A stretch of 44,706 nucleotides of DNA, from contig NZ_QXIW01000024.1 in NCBI RefSeq assembly GCF_003570985.1, forward strand, positions 23,803 to 68,508, written 5' to 3'. Position 1 is the first letter of the stretch. Every line of letters begins with the position of its first letter. The notes under the pieces were generated by a model, which saw only the letters and a list, made by a program, of their open reading frames with translations, was not told the origin of the DNA and did no database searches. Shown piece by piece: positions 8,427 through 15,468 of the stretch. The DNA comes from Candidatus Cryosericum hinesii (GTDB taxonomy: Bacteria; Caldisericota; Caldisericia; Cryosericales; Cryosericaceae). Position numbers and translations under genes: made by a program.

Positions 8427-9761
8427 TCAGGCCTTTTCCAGGATGCGGACAAGCTCGGCGTTTGCCTGTTCGATAAGCGCTTCCTCGTCATAGCCGATGA
8501 CTTGGCCATCACGGTAGACGATTTTTCCATTGATGATAGTGCACGCTATGTTGCTTGTGGATGCCTCGTAGACCAGTCGACAGTACGCGTTCGTGTGAGC
8601 TCCCGGCTGAGCGAAAACGTCCCGTCCAGGGTCCACGAGCACAATGTCGGCTCGCTTGCCCGGTTCCAGCGTTCCCAGTTCTTCGTCCATGCCGAGTGCT
8701 TTTGCGGCATCCACGGTCACCATGGAGAGGACCTGCTCGGGAGTCATTGTCTGTGGGCCATATTGCGGTCGAAAGGCCGTTGCCAGGACGGTGAGCTCAC
8801 GTATGGCGTCCATTCTCCCTCCATACAGGGGACTGTCGAATCCGGGCAGAACCGGTGTTCCCTTCCGGACAAACTCGGGGAGGCGGGACAGGGGGCGGCC
8901 GAGTTTCAGGTCAGTCGACACGTTGATGACAACGCGCGCACCGGCTTTGCGGATGACGTTCTGTTCCAGTTCCGAGGCAAACGATGGGTTGACGAGGAAC
9001 GTGTTCTCGCCCAGGACTCCCAGTGTCTCGAGAGAAGCCAGCTCCTGAAAGCCGCTTTCGCGGCGCATGCGCTCGACCTGGCTCTTGTCCGTTGTGAGGA
9101 CGATCTTAAGGGGGTAGCCGCCTGCGTCAGCCAATGCCTTGGCTTGGGTCAGGCACTCATCAGTACAGAACGGAGGGTTTGTGGTGCTCACCGCATATCG
9201 CAGCAAGCCATCCTCGTCACTCGATGCAATGTCGTGGGCAAGCGCCTGTGCGTCGGACATCTGTTCGCGGAGCGACATACGCAGAGCCTCGGGCCAATCC
9301 GGCGTTCGGTCGGCCAGCATGCGTCCGCCGATGAGCCTGAACCCGAGCGTGCGGGCTGCCTGGAGGATCTGGTCCGTGTGGCGCATCGAGCCGCCTTCGA
9401 AGAGCGTCGTGACGCCGCTGCGTATCGATTGACAGATGCCGAGTTCAGCCGAGCAACGAACCTGTTCGGGAGAAAGGCCTGCAACAAGTCTGAGGGCCGT
9501 TCTCTCGCGCTCTGCATCGTCCAGGATCTGGTCGGTCTGACCACGGAGCAGGCTGAAACCGAGGCGAGCATGGCCGAAGATCAGACCAGGAAGGACAAAC
9601 ATGCCTGAGGCGTCGATCGTGACGTCAGGGCGTTCGCCGCGGCCGATGGCAGTGTCGATGCGCTTGATACGTCCATCAGCGACGAGCAGGTCAGCCTTAC
9701 TGGGCTGACGGTCGCCACCCATGGTCAGCAGTGTTCCGTTCTTTATGAGCAGCTTGTTCAT
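8427..9761 (-). CDS. Amidohydrolase-superfamily protein with degenerate metal site (SAH/guanine deaminase-like fold)
   Basis: 444 residues. The framework is that of the ATZ/TRZ, S-adenosylhomocysteine and guanine deaminase group: N-terminal 'LLIKNGTLLTM', 'SLLRGQTD' (70-77), 'SGVTTLFEGG', 'GTLEPGKRADIVLVD' and a C-terminal 'IINGKIVYRDG'. The active-site residues are largely gone. The HxH motif reads H64-A-R66; the His and Glu of the usual 'IHLAE' strand align with V221 and T224; the next His aligns with N258. Only H64 and D309 (GFD, usually GTD) remain. It is therefore probably not a metal-dependent deaminase and may be a pseudoenzyme or have a changed activity. It is the first gene of the transcript, driven by a consensus promoter with nearly no leader and no visible ribosome-binding site. 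Confidence 0.8.
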   Translation of the reverse strand: MNKLLIKNGTLLTMGGDRQPSKADLLVADGRIKRIDTAIGRGERPDVTIDASGMFVLPGLIFGHARLGFSLLRGQTDQILDDAERERTALRLVAGLSPEQVRCSAELGICQSIRSGVTTLFEGGSMRHTDQILQAARTLGFRLIGGRMLADRTPDWPEALRMSLREQMSDAQALAHDIASSDEDGLLRYAVSTTNPPFCTDECLTQAKALADAGGYPLKIVLTTDKSQVERMRRESGFQELASLETLGVLGENTFLVNPSFASELEQNVIRKAGARVVINVSTDLKLGRPLSRLPEFVRKGTPVLPGFDSPLYGGRMDAIRELTVLATAFRPQYGPQTMTPEQVLSMVTVDAAKALGMDEELGTLEPGKRADIVLVDPGRDVFAQPGAHTNAYCRLVYEASTSNIACTIINGKIVYRDGQVIGYDEEALIEQANAELVRILEKA

Positions 9762-9775
9762 AATGGTTGTTGCTT

Positions 9776-9804
9776 ATTGTACCCTGCGTGCAACTCTTTG
9801 TCAA
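9776..9804 (-). promoter_or_regulatory. Sigma70-type promoter for the amidohydrolase-fba operon
   Basis: On the minus strand, TTGACA (9799-9804), a 17-base spacer, then TACAAT (9776-9781). The expected start of transcription is only about 8 bases from ATG 9761, and no Shine-Dalgarno sequence is present, so the mRNA is probably leaderless or nearly so. Confidence 0.75.
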
Positions 9805-9830
9805 AGCACGGATGCCTTTGCGAAACCATA

Positions 9831-9852
9831 TATACTGTCCTGGGCAAGGAGG
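9831..9852 (+). promoter_or_regulatory. Possible -10 element and ribosome-binding site of the DUF362-like gene
   Basis: TATACT at 9831-9836 without a clear -35 at normal distance, followed by the strong ribosome-binding site AAGGAGG (9846-9852) ahead of ATG 9857. The ribosome-binding site is clear; the promoter element is tentative, and the leader would be very short. Confidence 0.4.
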
Positions 9853-9856
9853 TACC

Positions 9857-10915
9857 ATGAGTCAGACAGTCATGATAGAAGCATTGGGACAAGAGATCGA
9901 TGCTCGCACTCAGGCGCTCGACAATGTGTTCGACTGGATGGAGCCACAGGGGATTGATGGCAAGCGAGTTCTTGTGTTGCTTGGCGACCTCCCGGTACGG
10001 CTGGACCTGGTGGAACGGACGGTGCGGACGCTGTCCGGGGCCGCCCGGGTCGATCTTGCCGCAAGGTCTCTGGCCGGCTACGATGAGGCATATCGCAGCG
10101 CTTTGACGGGTCTGCTGGGCGAACGTGGCGACCTGATCGAGATCATCTCCGGGGAGTACGAGTCCCTGACGGTACCCATGAGGTCCTATGCACGCCAACT
10201 ACACAAGATGGAGACCCCCGAGCGTCGATACATCAAGCAGGTGTTCGTGTCACGGTGCCTCGCCGAGGCCGACCTGTTCGTCGTTGCGCGCGGCCTGGAT
10301 CTCAACAGGTTCTCCGGCGTCCACGGCATCTTCGCCACGGTCCTCGACTGCCTTGCCACAAAGACGCGGACGGAGGTCCTGAGCTATGCTGCATATGGAC
10401 TGATGGGAGAGGCTCTCCTGGATGTCTGGTCGGCGATCAGGGGAGCTTTCCTGTTCGGTGTCCTCGACGGCGAACGCGCCCGCGAAGAAACGTACGGGAG
10501 AACCGTCGAGACTGGCGTGATCCTGGCTGGTATCGATCCCGAAGAGCTGGACGGCTACGCGCTCATCGCAAGTGGCGGCAGGGTTTCCTGGTCGCCATTC
10601 AGCTCTTCAGCGTCGGTACGTATCGGCAGGGGGCGTCGTGGCAGAACGGCGGACGTTGCCTCCAATATCGCGCTGGATGAACTGCGGGCACGAGTGCCCG
10701 ATGGGTTCTGGCAGAGGCCCCCTGTCCACAGTGCATTTGGCGTTCCACCTGTTTTCCGGTTCTCCAGGCGTCCAGAGAACTTCGACACGCTTGTCTGCCC
10801 GATGGGCGCGATCGAGGAAGGACAAGACGACATACCACTCGTGCGGCGTGCGGCGTGTGTCGCCTGTGGGTGGTGTCTCAAGGAGTACGCCGAGGTATCG
10901 ACATACAGGAAGTAG
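9857..10915 (+). CDS. DUF362-like protein with C-terminal single [4Fe-4S] motif
   Basis: 352 residues from ATG 9857, chosen because AAGGAGG precedes it; an upstream in-frame start at 9767 has no such support. The middle resembles DUF362: 'ADLFVVARGLDLN' followed by 'GVHGIFATVLD', then 'LFGVLDGERA' and 'GVILAGIDPEELDGYA'. The C terminus carries C314-P plus C334-x2-C337-x2-C340. In a bacterial 2[4Fe-4S] ferredoxin, the CP of the first motif and the CxxCxxC of the second together hold one cluster, so this looks like a ferredoxin domain reduced to one complete cluster site. The function of DUF362 proteins is largely unknown; a redox role is inference. It is a single-gene unit, divergent from the amidohydrolase operon. 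Confidence 0.6.
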   Translation: MSQTVMIEALGQEIDARTQALDNVFDWMEPQGIDGKRVLVLLGDLPVRLDLVERTVRTLSGAARVDLAARSLAGYDEAYRSALTGLLGERGDLIEIISGEYESLTVPMRSYARQLHKMETPERRYIKQVFVSRCLAEADLFVVARGLDLNRFSGVHGIFATVLDCLATKTRTEVLSYAAYGLMGEALLDVWSAIRGAFLFGVLDGERAREETYGRTVETGVILAGIDPEELDGYALIASGGRVSWSPFSSSASVRIGRGRRGRTADVASNIALDELRARVPDGFWQRPPVHSAFGVPPVFRFSRRPENFDTLVCPMGAIEEGQDDIPLVRRAACVACGWCLKEYAEVSTYRK

Positions 10916-10930
10916 GTTCTCAAGGAGGTC

Positions 10931-10970
10931 AGCATGAAGAGGGGCGCACACGTGCGCCCCTCTTCATGCT
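10931..10970. terminator. Long perfect hairpin between convergent genes
   Basis: An 18-bp perfect stem, AGCATGAAGAGGGGCGCA paired with TGCGCCCCTCTTCATGCT, and a CACG loop. It lies between the DUF362-like gene and the convergent membrane-protein gene and likely ends transcription in both directions, although no T run follows. An AAGGAGG (10922-10928) and an ATG (10934) precede and enter the left arm. Confidence 0.6.
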
Positions 10971-10986
10971 CTGTGTCCGCCCGGGC

Positions 10987-13008
10987 CTAGCTGAAGGAAA
11001 TAAGATCCTCGCCGGATTCCGTCGATATCTCTGGTGCCTTGAGACTGGCTGTGTCGACGATACTGACGTCTTTGTAGTTTTTCGAGATGTTCTTGTACGT
11101 CGTGAGATAGTTCTCATACCCCATCTTCTTGGCCACCAGCAGAGCTTCGCCGACAAATCCCGGCGTCTCGAGGCGCATTGCCAAGTCCCGGGCAATCGAC
11201 AGCTCGATGGGGGACAGAGCGACGACAGTGAGCTTGATCACCTGCCGCATCTCCTCTGGCACGTTCTGCAGGTCCTTGGCCGACACGGCGAGTTTGGAGA
11301 TACGATTGCGATACCCGCCACGGAACAGCTGCGCCAGCGCGCCGGCATCGGTGACAACGCCGTTGTGTAACAGCGTGTCGAGTTCGATATTGCCTGAGAA
11401 GACAGAGGGCTGTGGGGCCGGCCTGTTTGCTGGAGCCGGTACGAACGGGGGTACAGGTGCAGCGACGCCTGCTGTGGCGCCAGCCGCAACCATGGTTTGC
11501 TCGAAAGACTCTTCGTCATCCAACAGCCGCGATAAAAGGTCGGTGCTGGACGGTGTCGGCGGATTGGTCTCTGGCAGTTGCGCCCCCGGAGATTCGTGGT
11601 CCGGCTCAACGGGTTCGACTTCGACAGGGGCTTCTTCATGGACAGGAATAGTCATTTCCTCCGTCGAAACCGGCTCTTCGATGGAACCATGTTGCGGAGC
11701 AACAGGTGCTTCTGGAACGGGAGTCTCTTCAGTCTGAAGGGTCTCCTGGGTTACCGAAGTTTCCTCAGCAGGCATGGGTTGCTCGAGAGGCAACACAGTG
11801 GCAGAAACGTTGCCCTCCGACTCGATGGGCTGGACCGGAGCTTCTTGCCCGATGGGTCTTAGTTCGGGTTCAGGGAAAGGTTCGAGGAGCGTTTCTGTGG
11901 GCGATTCCTGGGCCGAGGAACTCTCCTGTGGAGGCGGGAGGAGGGCTTCCGAAAGAGCGTCGGCTGGAACTGCTGGAGTGGCCGTGACGGGTTCCGATAG
12001 TTTGTTCTGAGTCGCGGGCAATTCTGTCTCGGGCGGGGTGAACTCCAAAAGTGGTGGCTCAGCCGATGCAATCATGGTGGCAGGCATAGTGGGCACTGTC
12101 GTGGGCATCGTATCTGCGCCGGCGAAGAAGCCAAGTGGCTCCAGGGAAATCTCCGGGACCGACGGTGAATCGAGCCGGGCATGAGATGATTCCTCCGTCA
12201 TTGCGAGCTGGGCTGCCGGTTCCTGCACAGGCGGTGTTTCCTGGTTCTCATGGGTTTGTGCCAGTTGATTGAACGATGTCGCGGACGACGGTTTTGGGCC
12301 TTGTTCCACAAGGCCGAACTCTATGGTGTTTTCTCCCTGCCCTGCTGTCCTGGGTGTCACCCTCGGCAGGCGCTTGCGCATATTGTGCCGGGGACGCAGA
12401 GCGAGGATGAGGATGATAAGGGCAAGAACGACGATGATCCAGAACATCCACACAGCCACAAGCTCGGGCGTTACCGAGAGGCCGGACACCGTGCGTTCCA
12501 GAATTGGCACAACCAGCACAGACAGAGGCAGAAACAACCGGACGGCGAAATCTGTGATCGCCTGCGTCGCGGTCTGGACAACTTTCAGTGCCTGACCCGA
12601 GACGAAGAAATCACGGGTGCTCATATACAGAGAAGCAATCCACGTACCAGTCGAGTGAGTTGCTTCTGCAATCCACATACCGGTCGAGTGAGTTGCTTCT
12701 GCAATCCACGTACCAGTCGAGTGAGTTGCTTCTGCAATCCACATACCGGTCGAGTGAACTGCTTTCTGGATCCAAGCCCACGCCGTCTGCCAGGGTCCCG
12801 ACGATGGTGATTCCACGGGAGCAGCTGTCTGTGCCGAGACGGCGAGCGGATAGGCCGTACGTACGAGATCGGCATTCTTCGTGACGACGATGTTGCGTCC
12901 AGCCGAGCTGGACGAATCCGCCTGAACATGCACCACGGGCACAAAGCCCGCAACGACGCAGCAGAGTACCAGAAGTCCTGTCAGAACGCTTCTCGCTCGT
13001 TTTCTCAT
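10987..13008 (-). CDS. Secreted/membrane-anchored protein with WIAEATHSTG repeats, acidic linker and PIN-like C-terminal domain
   Basis: 673 residues; not a family I recognise as a whole. From the N terminus: a signal peptide (1-30, likely cleavage after 'VQA'); four 11-residue repeats of the form HSTG(M/T)WIAEAT at about 85-126; a hydrophobic stretch at 155-171 and a clear membrane span at 184-204; a basic stop 'RPRHNMRKR'; a long Pro/Glu/Thr-rich linker (about 240-530); and a compact C-terminal domain (about 540-673). Part of that domain ('VVALSPIELSIARDLA', 'VGEALLVAKKMG', 'YLTTYKNI') resembles the second half of PIN/VapC-type domains, but the late catalytic Asp is not obvious. The linker and tail would face the cytoplasm if the signal peptide is used. 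A moderate promoter lies upstream at 13036-13063. Confidence 0.6.
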   Translation of the reverse strand: MRKRARSVLTGLLVLCCVVAGFVPVVHVQADSSSSAGRNIVVTKNADLVRTAYPLAVSAQTAAPVESPSSGPWQTAWAWIQKAVHSTGMWIAEATHSTGTWIAEATHSTGMWIAEATHSTGTWIASLYMSTRDFFVSGQALKVVQTATQAITDFAVRLFLPLSVLVVPILERTVSGLSVTPELVAVWMFWIIVVLALIILILALRPRHNMRKRLPRVTPRTAGQGENTIEFGLVEQGPKPSSATSFNQLAQTHENQETPPVQEPAAQLAMTEESSHARLDSPSVPEISLEPLGFFAGADTMPTTVPTMPATMIASAEPPLLEFTPPETELPATQNKLSEPVTATPAVPADALSEALLPPPQESSSAQESPTETLLEPFPEPELRPIGQEAPVQPIESEGNVSATVLPLEQPMPAEETSVTQETLQTEETPVPEAPVAPQHGSIEEPVSTEEMTIPVHEEAPVEVEPVEPDHESPGAQLPETNPPTPSSTDLLSRLLDDEESFEQTMVAAGATAGVAAPVPPFVPAPANRPAPQPSVFSGNIELDTLLHNGVVTDAGALAQLFRGGYRNRISKLAVSAKDLQNVPEEMRQVIKLTVVALSPIELSIARDLAMRLETPGFVGEALLVAKKMGYENYLTTYKNISKNYKDVSIVDTASLKAPEISTESGEDLISFS
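12635..12766. repeat. Four tandem 33-bp coding repeats in A-B-A-B' order
   Basis: Units at 12635-12667, 12668-12700, 12701-12733 and 12734-12766. The first and third are identical. The second and fourth share the variant ACATACCGG where the others have ACGTACCAG, and the fourth drifts at its end. This implies duplication of a 66-bp block. They encode HSTG(T/M)WIAEAT in the membrane protein and stay in frame. Confidence 0.9.
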
Positions 13009-13035
13009 ACTATGCGCACCATCCTTGTAGCAAGA

Positions 13036-13063
13036 ATGTTACAGGCCATTCACCGTTTTGCAA
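13036..13063 (-). promoter_or_regulatory. Probable promoter of the repeat-bearing membrane protein
   Basis: Minus-strand TTGCAA (13058-13063), a 16-base spacer, then TAACAT (13036-13041), about 28 bases upstream of ATG 13008. The -10 is a moderate match. Confidence 0.45.
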
Positions 13064-13103
13064 TAATGCAGGGCCTGCCCGTGTGCTGTCTCGCCCGGTC
13101 AGC

Positions 13104-13131
13104 TTGTGCGGACTGATACAGCAAGTATAAT
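13104..13131 (+). promoter_or_regulatory. Promoter of the PATAN/DUF4388 gene
   Basis: TTGTGC (13104-13109), a 16-base spacer, then a perfect TATAAT (13126-13131), upstream of GGAGGTG and ATG 13183. Confidence 0.65.
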
Positions 13132-13182
13132 GCCAATATTGAAAAGAGTGATGCACATTCGGACGTCAATGTGGAGGTGCGC

Positions 13183-13974
13183 ATGCCATTGGCTGGTGAT
13201 CTATCGGGATTCAGCGTCGATGAGGTCGTTTCTCTTATCATGAGGGGCGGCAAATCGGGACGCCTCGTTCTGAAAGACAACGCTGCCGAGAGCTCGCTGT
13301 ACTTTGACGCAGGGGCGATTGTCGAGGCGATCCACGGTCGTGTTCATGGCCCGGAAGCCCTGGTCAGTGCGCTGGCCGCATTCTCTGCTGGACAGTTCAT
13401 GTTCTACGAGGATGAACAGATACCGGCGCCCTCGATGCACGTGGACGAGTCCCAATTGTCGAGTGTCTCGCAGCAGACGCACATCGAGACGGACACGATG
13501 GCTCCTGTGCTTCCTGACGTCGACGAGAAACTGACGCTGATGCTGTCATTCGCAGACCCGCTTTCACTGACACCATTGCAGTGGCTGCTCCTGGCCCAGA
13601 TCCCCCAGCGTTGCACGTTGCGGCACCTGAGCGAGGGACGAGACCCGTTCGCGGTCAAGAAGGCTCTGTCCTCCCTGCTCCTCAGCGGACTCGTGCAGCG
13701 GACTGGACAGATCATGCCCGCGGGTACCATTCGAGTCCGTCTGACCGTGGTTAAGGGGTACACCCGGGAGGAGGAAGCCGTCGAACTCGACCAGGAGATC
13801 GTTGCTGGATGGCGTGCATCGGGGGTTTTCGCGGGACGGGTGCTTGTCGGAGGGCATGTCTTTACTGCGTTGGCGAGACAGGGATTGGGCAAGAGCATCG
13901 TAATGTCGGCACCTAGTTGCCGGCTGTGCGGTGTGCGCGACAGTCAGGAGGTCGACGTCACCCTCGCACCTTGA
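13183..13974 (+). CDS. PATAN/DUF4388-domain protein
   Basis: 263 residues from ATG 13183, which has GGAGGTG upstream; a GTG at 13171 in the same frame would put the start on that ribosome-binding site. The N-terminal 80 residues match the DUF4388 (PATAN) pattern: 'LAGDLSGFSVDEVVSLI', 'GKSGRLVLKD', 'SLYFDAGAIVEAIHG', 'GPEALVSALAAFSAGQFMF'. Such domains occur in bacterial signalling and gliding-related proteins and are thought to mediate protein interactions. The remainder has a helical segment typical of winged-helix-like regions ('LSEGRDPFAVKKALSSLLLSG') and ends with a CxxC pair (CRLC). No enzymatic motif is visible. It is a single-gene unit with its own promoter and terminator. Confidence 0.7.
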   Translation: MPLAGDLSGFSVDEVVSLIMRGGKSGRLVLKDNAAESSLYFDAGAIVEAIHGRVHGPEALVSALAAFSAGQFMFYEDEQIPAPSMHVDESQLSSVSQQTHIETDTMAPVLPDVDEKLTLMLSFADPLSLTPLQWLLLAQIPQRCTLRHLSEGRDPFAVKKALSSLLLSGLVQRTGQIMPAGTIRVRLTVVKGYTREEEAVELDQEIVAGWRASGVFAGRVLVGGHVFTALARQGLGKSIVMSAPSCRLCGVRDSQEVDVTLAP

Positions 13975-14000
13975 GACGCTGCGTCAGGACCCAGAAAACC

Positions 14001-14028
14001 AAACCCCCGGCCGTATGGCTGGGGGTTT
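14001..14028. terminator. Bidirectional terminator between the PATAN gene and rnfB
   Basis: Inverted repeat AAACCCCCGGCC / GGCTGGGGGTTT with one G-T pair and a 4-base loop, A/T rich on both flanks. It separates the convergent PATAN gene and rnf operon. Confidence 0.8.
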
Positions 14029-14058
14029 GCCGCATGACGACTGAGCTGTTCTCGACAA

Positions 14059-14874
14059 TCAGGACGTGACGATGTCCTTCTCGATGAGCTTGAAGACCTT
14101 TGTGGGACACTTGGCGACGCAGATGCCGCATGAGGTGCACAGGTGCTCATCCACCACAGGGAGTCCGCGTTCCATGTGGATGGCTCCTTCGGGGCAGGAC
14201 TTGACACATATCTCGCACTTGATGCAGCCGATCTTGCATGTCGCGATGACCTTTGATTTCACGGGATTCCGATTGGAACAGAGAGGCATAGCGCCCTTCT
14301 TGGCGCGTGAGACCCTGGTGAGAACGTTCTGAGGACACGCATCGACGCACTTTCCGCACCCGGTACACTTGACCGTGTCTACATGAGGAAGGCCGTCGTC
14401 TCCCATATGGAGTGCGTCGAACGGACAGATTCTGGTGCAGTCGCCCAGGCCGATACAGGACCACTGACACAGCTTCGTGCCCCCCGTCGTTATTTTGGCG
14501 GCGCGGCAGGACTGGATGCCCTCATAGTCGGCCTTGAGAGGGGCCTTGTCTTTGGATCCCTGGCACACGAGAACGGCGATCTGGTCGACTGCGCTGGATG
14601 TGAGGCCGAGCAGTGCGGCGATCTGGTCGCCCGCTTTCTTGCCGCCCGTCGTGCAACGGTCGGGAGTGGTCGTCTGGTGAGCGACCGCAATCGCGTAGGC
14701 GTCACAGCCAGCAAAGCCGCAGGCGCCGCAGTTGGCACCAGGGAGGATGGCTCGGATCTTGTCGACCAGCGGGTCGCTGGGGACCGCGAACTTCTCGCGG
14801 AAGAAGCCCAGGGCAACGCCGATAAGCAAACCGAGGACCGCAGCGATGATTGCTGTTTCGAGGATGATTTTCAT
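14059..14874 (-). CDS. rnfB: Rnf complex subunit B (polyferredoxin)
   Basis: 271 residues from ATG 14874 (TGAGGT upstream). A longer frame to 14922 would overlap rnfA and adds no family sequence. RnfB passes electrons from ferredoxin into the Rnf complex. It has an N-terminal membrane anchor (1-23), then the Fe-S domain with C49, C52, C57 and C74 ('NCGACGFAGC'), and a long tail with four ferredoxin motifs, including 'CTGCGKCVDACP', 'CIKCEICVKSCP' and 'CTSCGICVAKCP'. This is the long, cluster-rich form found in anaerobes. It is the last gene of rnfCDGEAB, 7 bases after rnfA. Confidence 0.95.
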   Translation of the reverse strand: MKIILETAIIAAVLGLLIGVALGFFREKFAVPSDPLVDKIRAILPGANCGACGFAGCDAYAIAVAHQTTTPDRCTTGGKKAGDQIAALLGLTSSAVDQIAVLVCQGSKDKAPLKADYEGIQSCRAAKITTGGTKLCQWSCIGLGDCTRICPFDALHMGDDGLPHVDTVKCTGCGKCVDACPQNVLTRVSRAKKGAMPLCSNRNPVKSKVIATCKIGCIKCEICVKSCPEGAIHMERGLPVVDEHLCTSCGICVAKCPTKVFKLIEKDIVTS

Positions 14875-14881
14875 CGCGACC

Positions 14882-15460
14882 TCACTTGATGAGCCCAGCA
14901 AAACCCATGAACGCCACTGCAATGATGCTTGTCGTGAGGAACAGGATAGGCGTGTCCATCATGAAGGAGGGAATCGGAGAATTCTTGAGCCGCTGACGCA
15001 CACCCGCCAGGAGGAGCATTGCAAGCAGATATCCCAGGGACACGGCGATCGAAAAGACTATGGACTGCACAAAATTGTAGTTAAACGTGATCTGGTCGAA
15101 CGTGACGGCCAGGATGGCGCAGTTGGTCGTGATCAGAGGCAGATAGATGCCCATGGCGTGGTAGAGCGTGGGTACGCTCTTCTTGAGATAGAACTCTACC
15201 AGCTGGACCAGCGCGGCGATGACCACAATGAAGACCAGAATCTCAAGGAATTCCAAACCATTCGGCTTGAGAATCCAGTAGTAGATGGGCCATGTGACGG
15301 CTGAAGCCATCACGGTGACGAAAGTCACGGCCAGCCCCATACCTACGGACTGCCCCACGTCGGATGTCATGCCGATATAGGAGCAGAGCGCGATGAAGCG
15401 CATGAGGATGATGTTGTTGATGAGGAACGCTGCGACGAAGATCTTGATCAGGTCAGTCAT
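14882..15460 (-). CDS. rnfA: Rnf complex subunit A (membrane)
   Basis: 192 residues, six predicted membrane helices. RnfA and RnfE form the related, inverted membrane pair in the core of the ion-translocating ferredoxin:NAD+ oxidoreductase. Family landmarks are the first-helix 'INNIILMRFIALC' and the repeated 'TTNCAILAV' segment; the cysteines in these half-helices are those that bind an Fe-S centre in characterised Rnf/Nqr complexes. The length is standard. It lies between rnfE and rnfB in the usual clostridial order, 8 bases after rnfE. Confidence 0.95.
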   Translation of the reverse strand: MTDLIKIFVAAFLINNIILMRFIALCSYIGMTSDVGQSVGMGLAVTFVTVMASAVTWPIYYWILKPNGLEFLEILVFIVVIAALVQLVEFYLKKSVPTLYHAMGIYLPLITTNCAILAVTFDQITFNYNFVQSIVFSIAVSLGYLLAMLLLAGVRQRLKNSPIPSFMMDTPILFLTTSIIAVAFMGFAGLIK

Positions 15461-15468
15461 CTTTCCTC

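Noticed and set aside
8406-9608. 400-codon frame opposite the degenerate amidohydrolase
   Set aside because: The minus-strand gene has clear family sequence and a consensus promoter; the plus-strand frame has neither.
12635-12766. 33-bp repeats as a CRISPR array
   Set aside because: The units are directly adjacent without spacers and lie in frame inside a protein gene.
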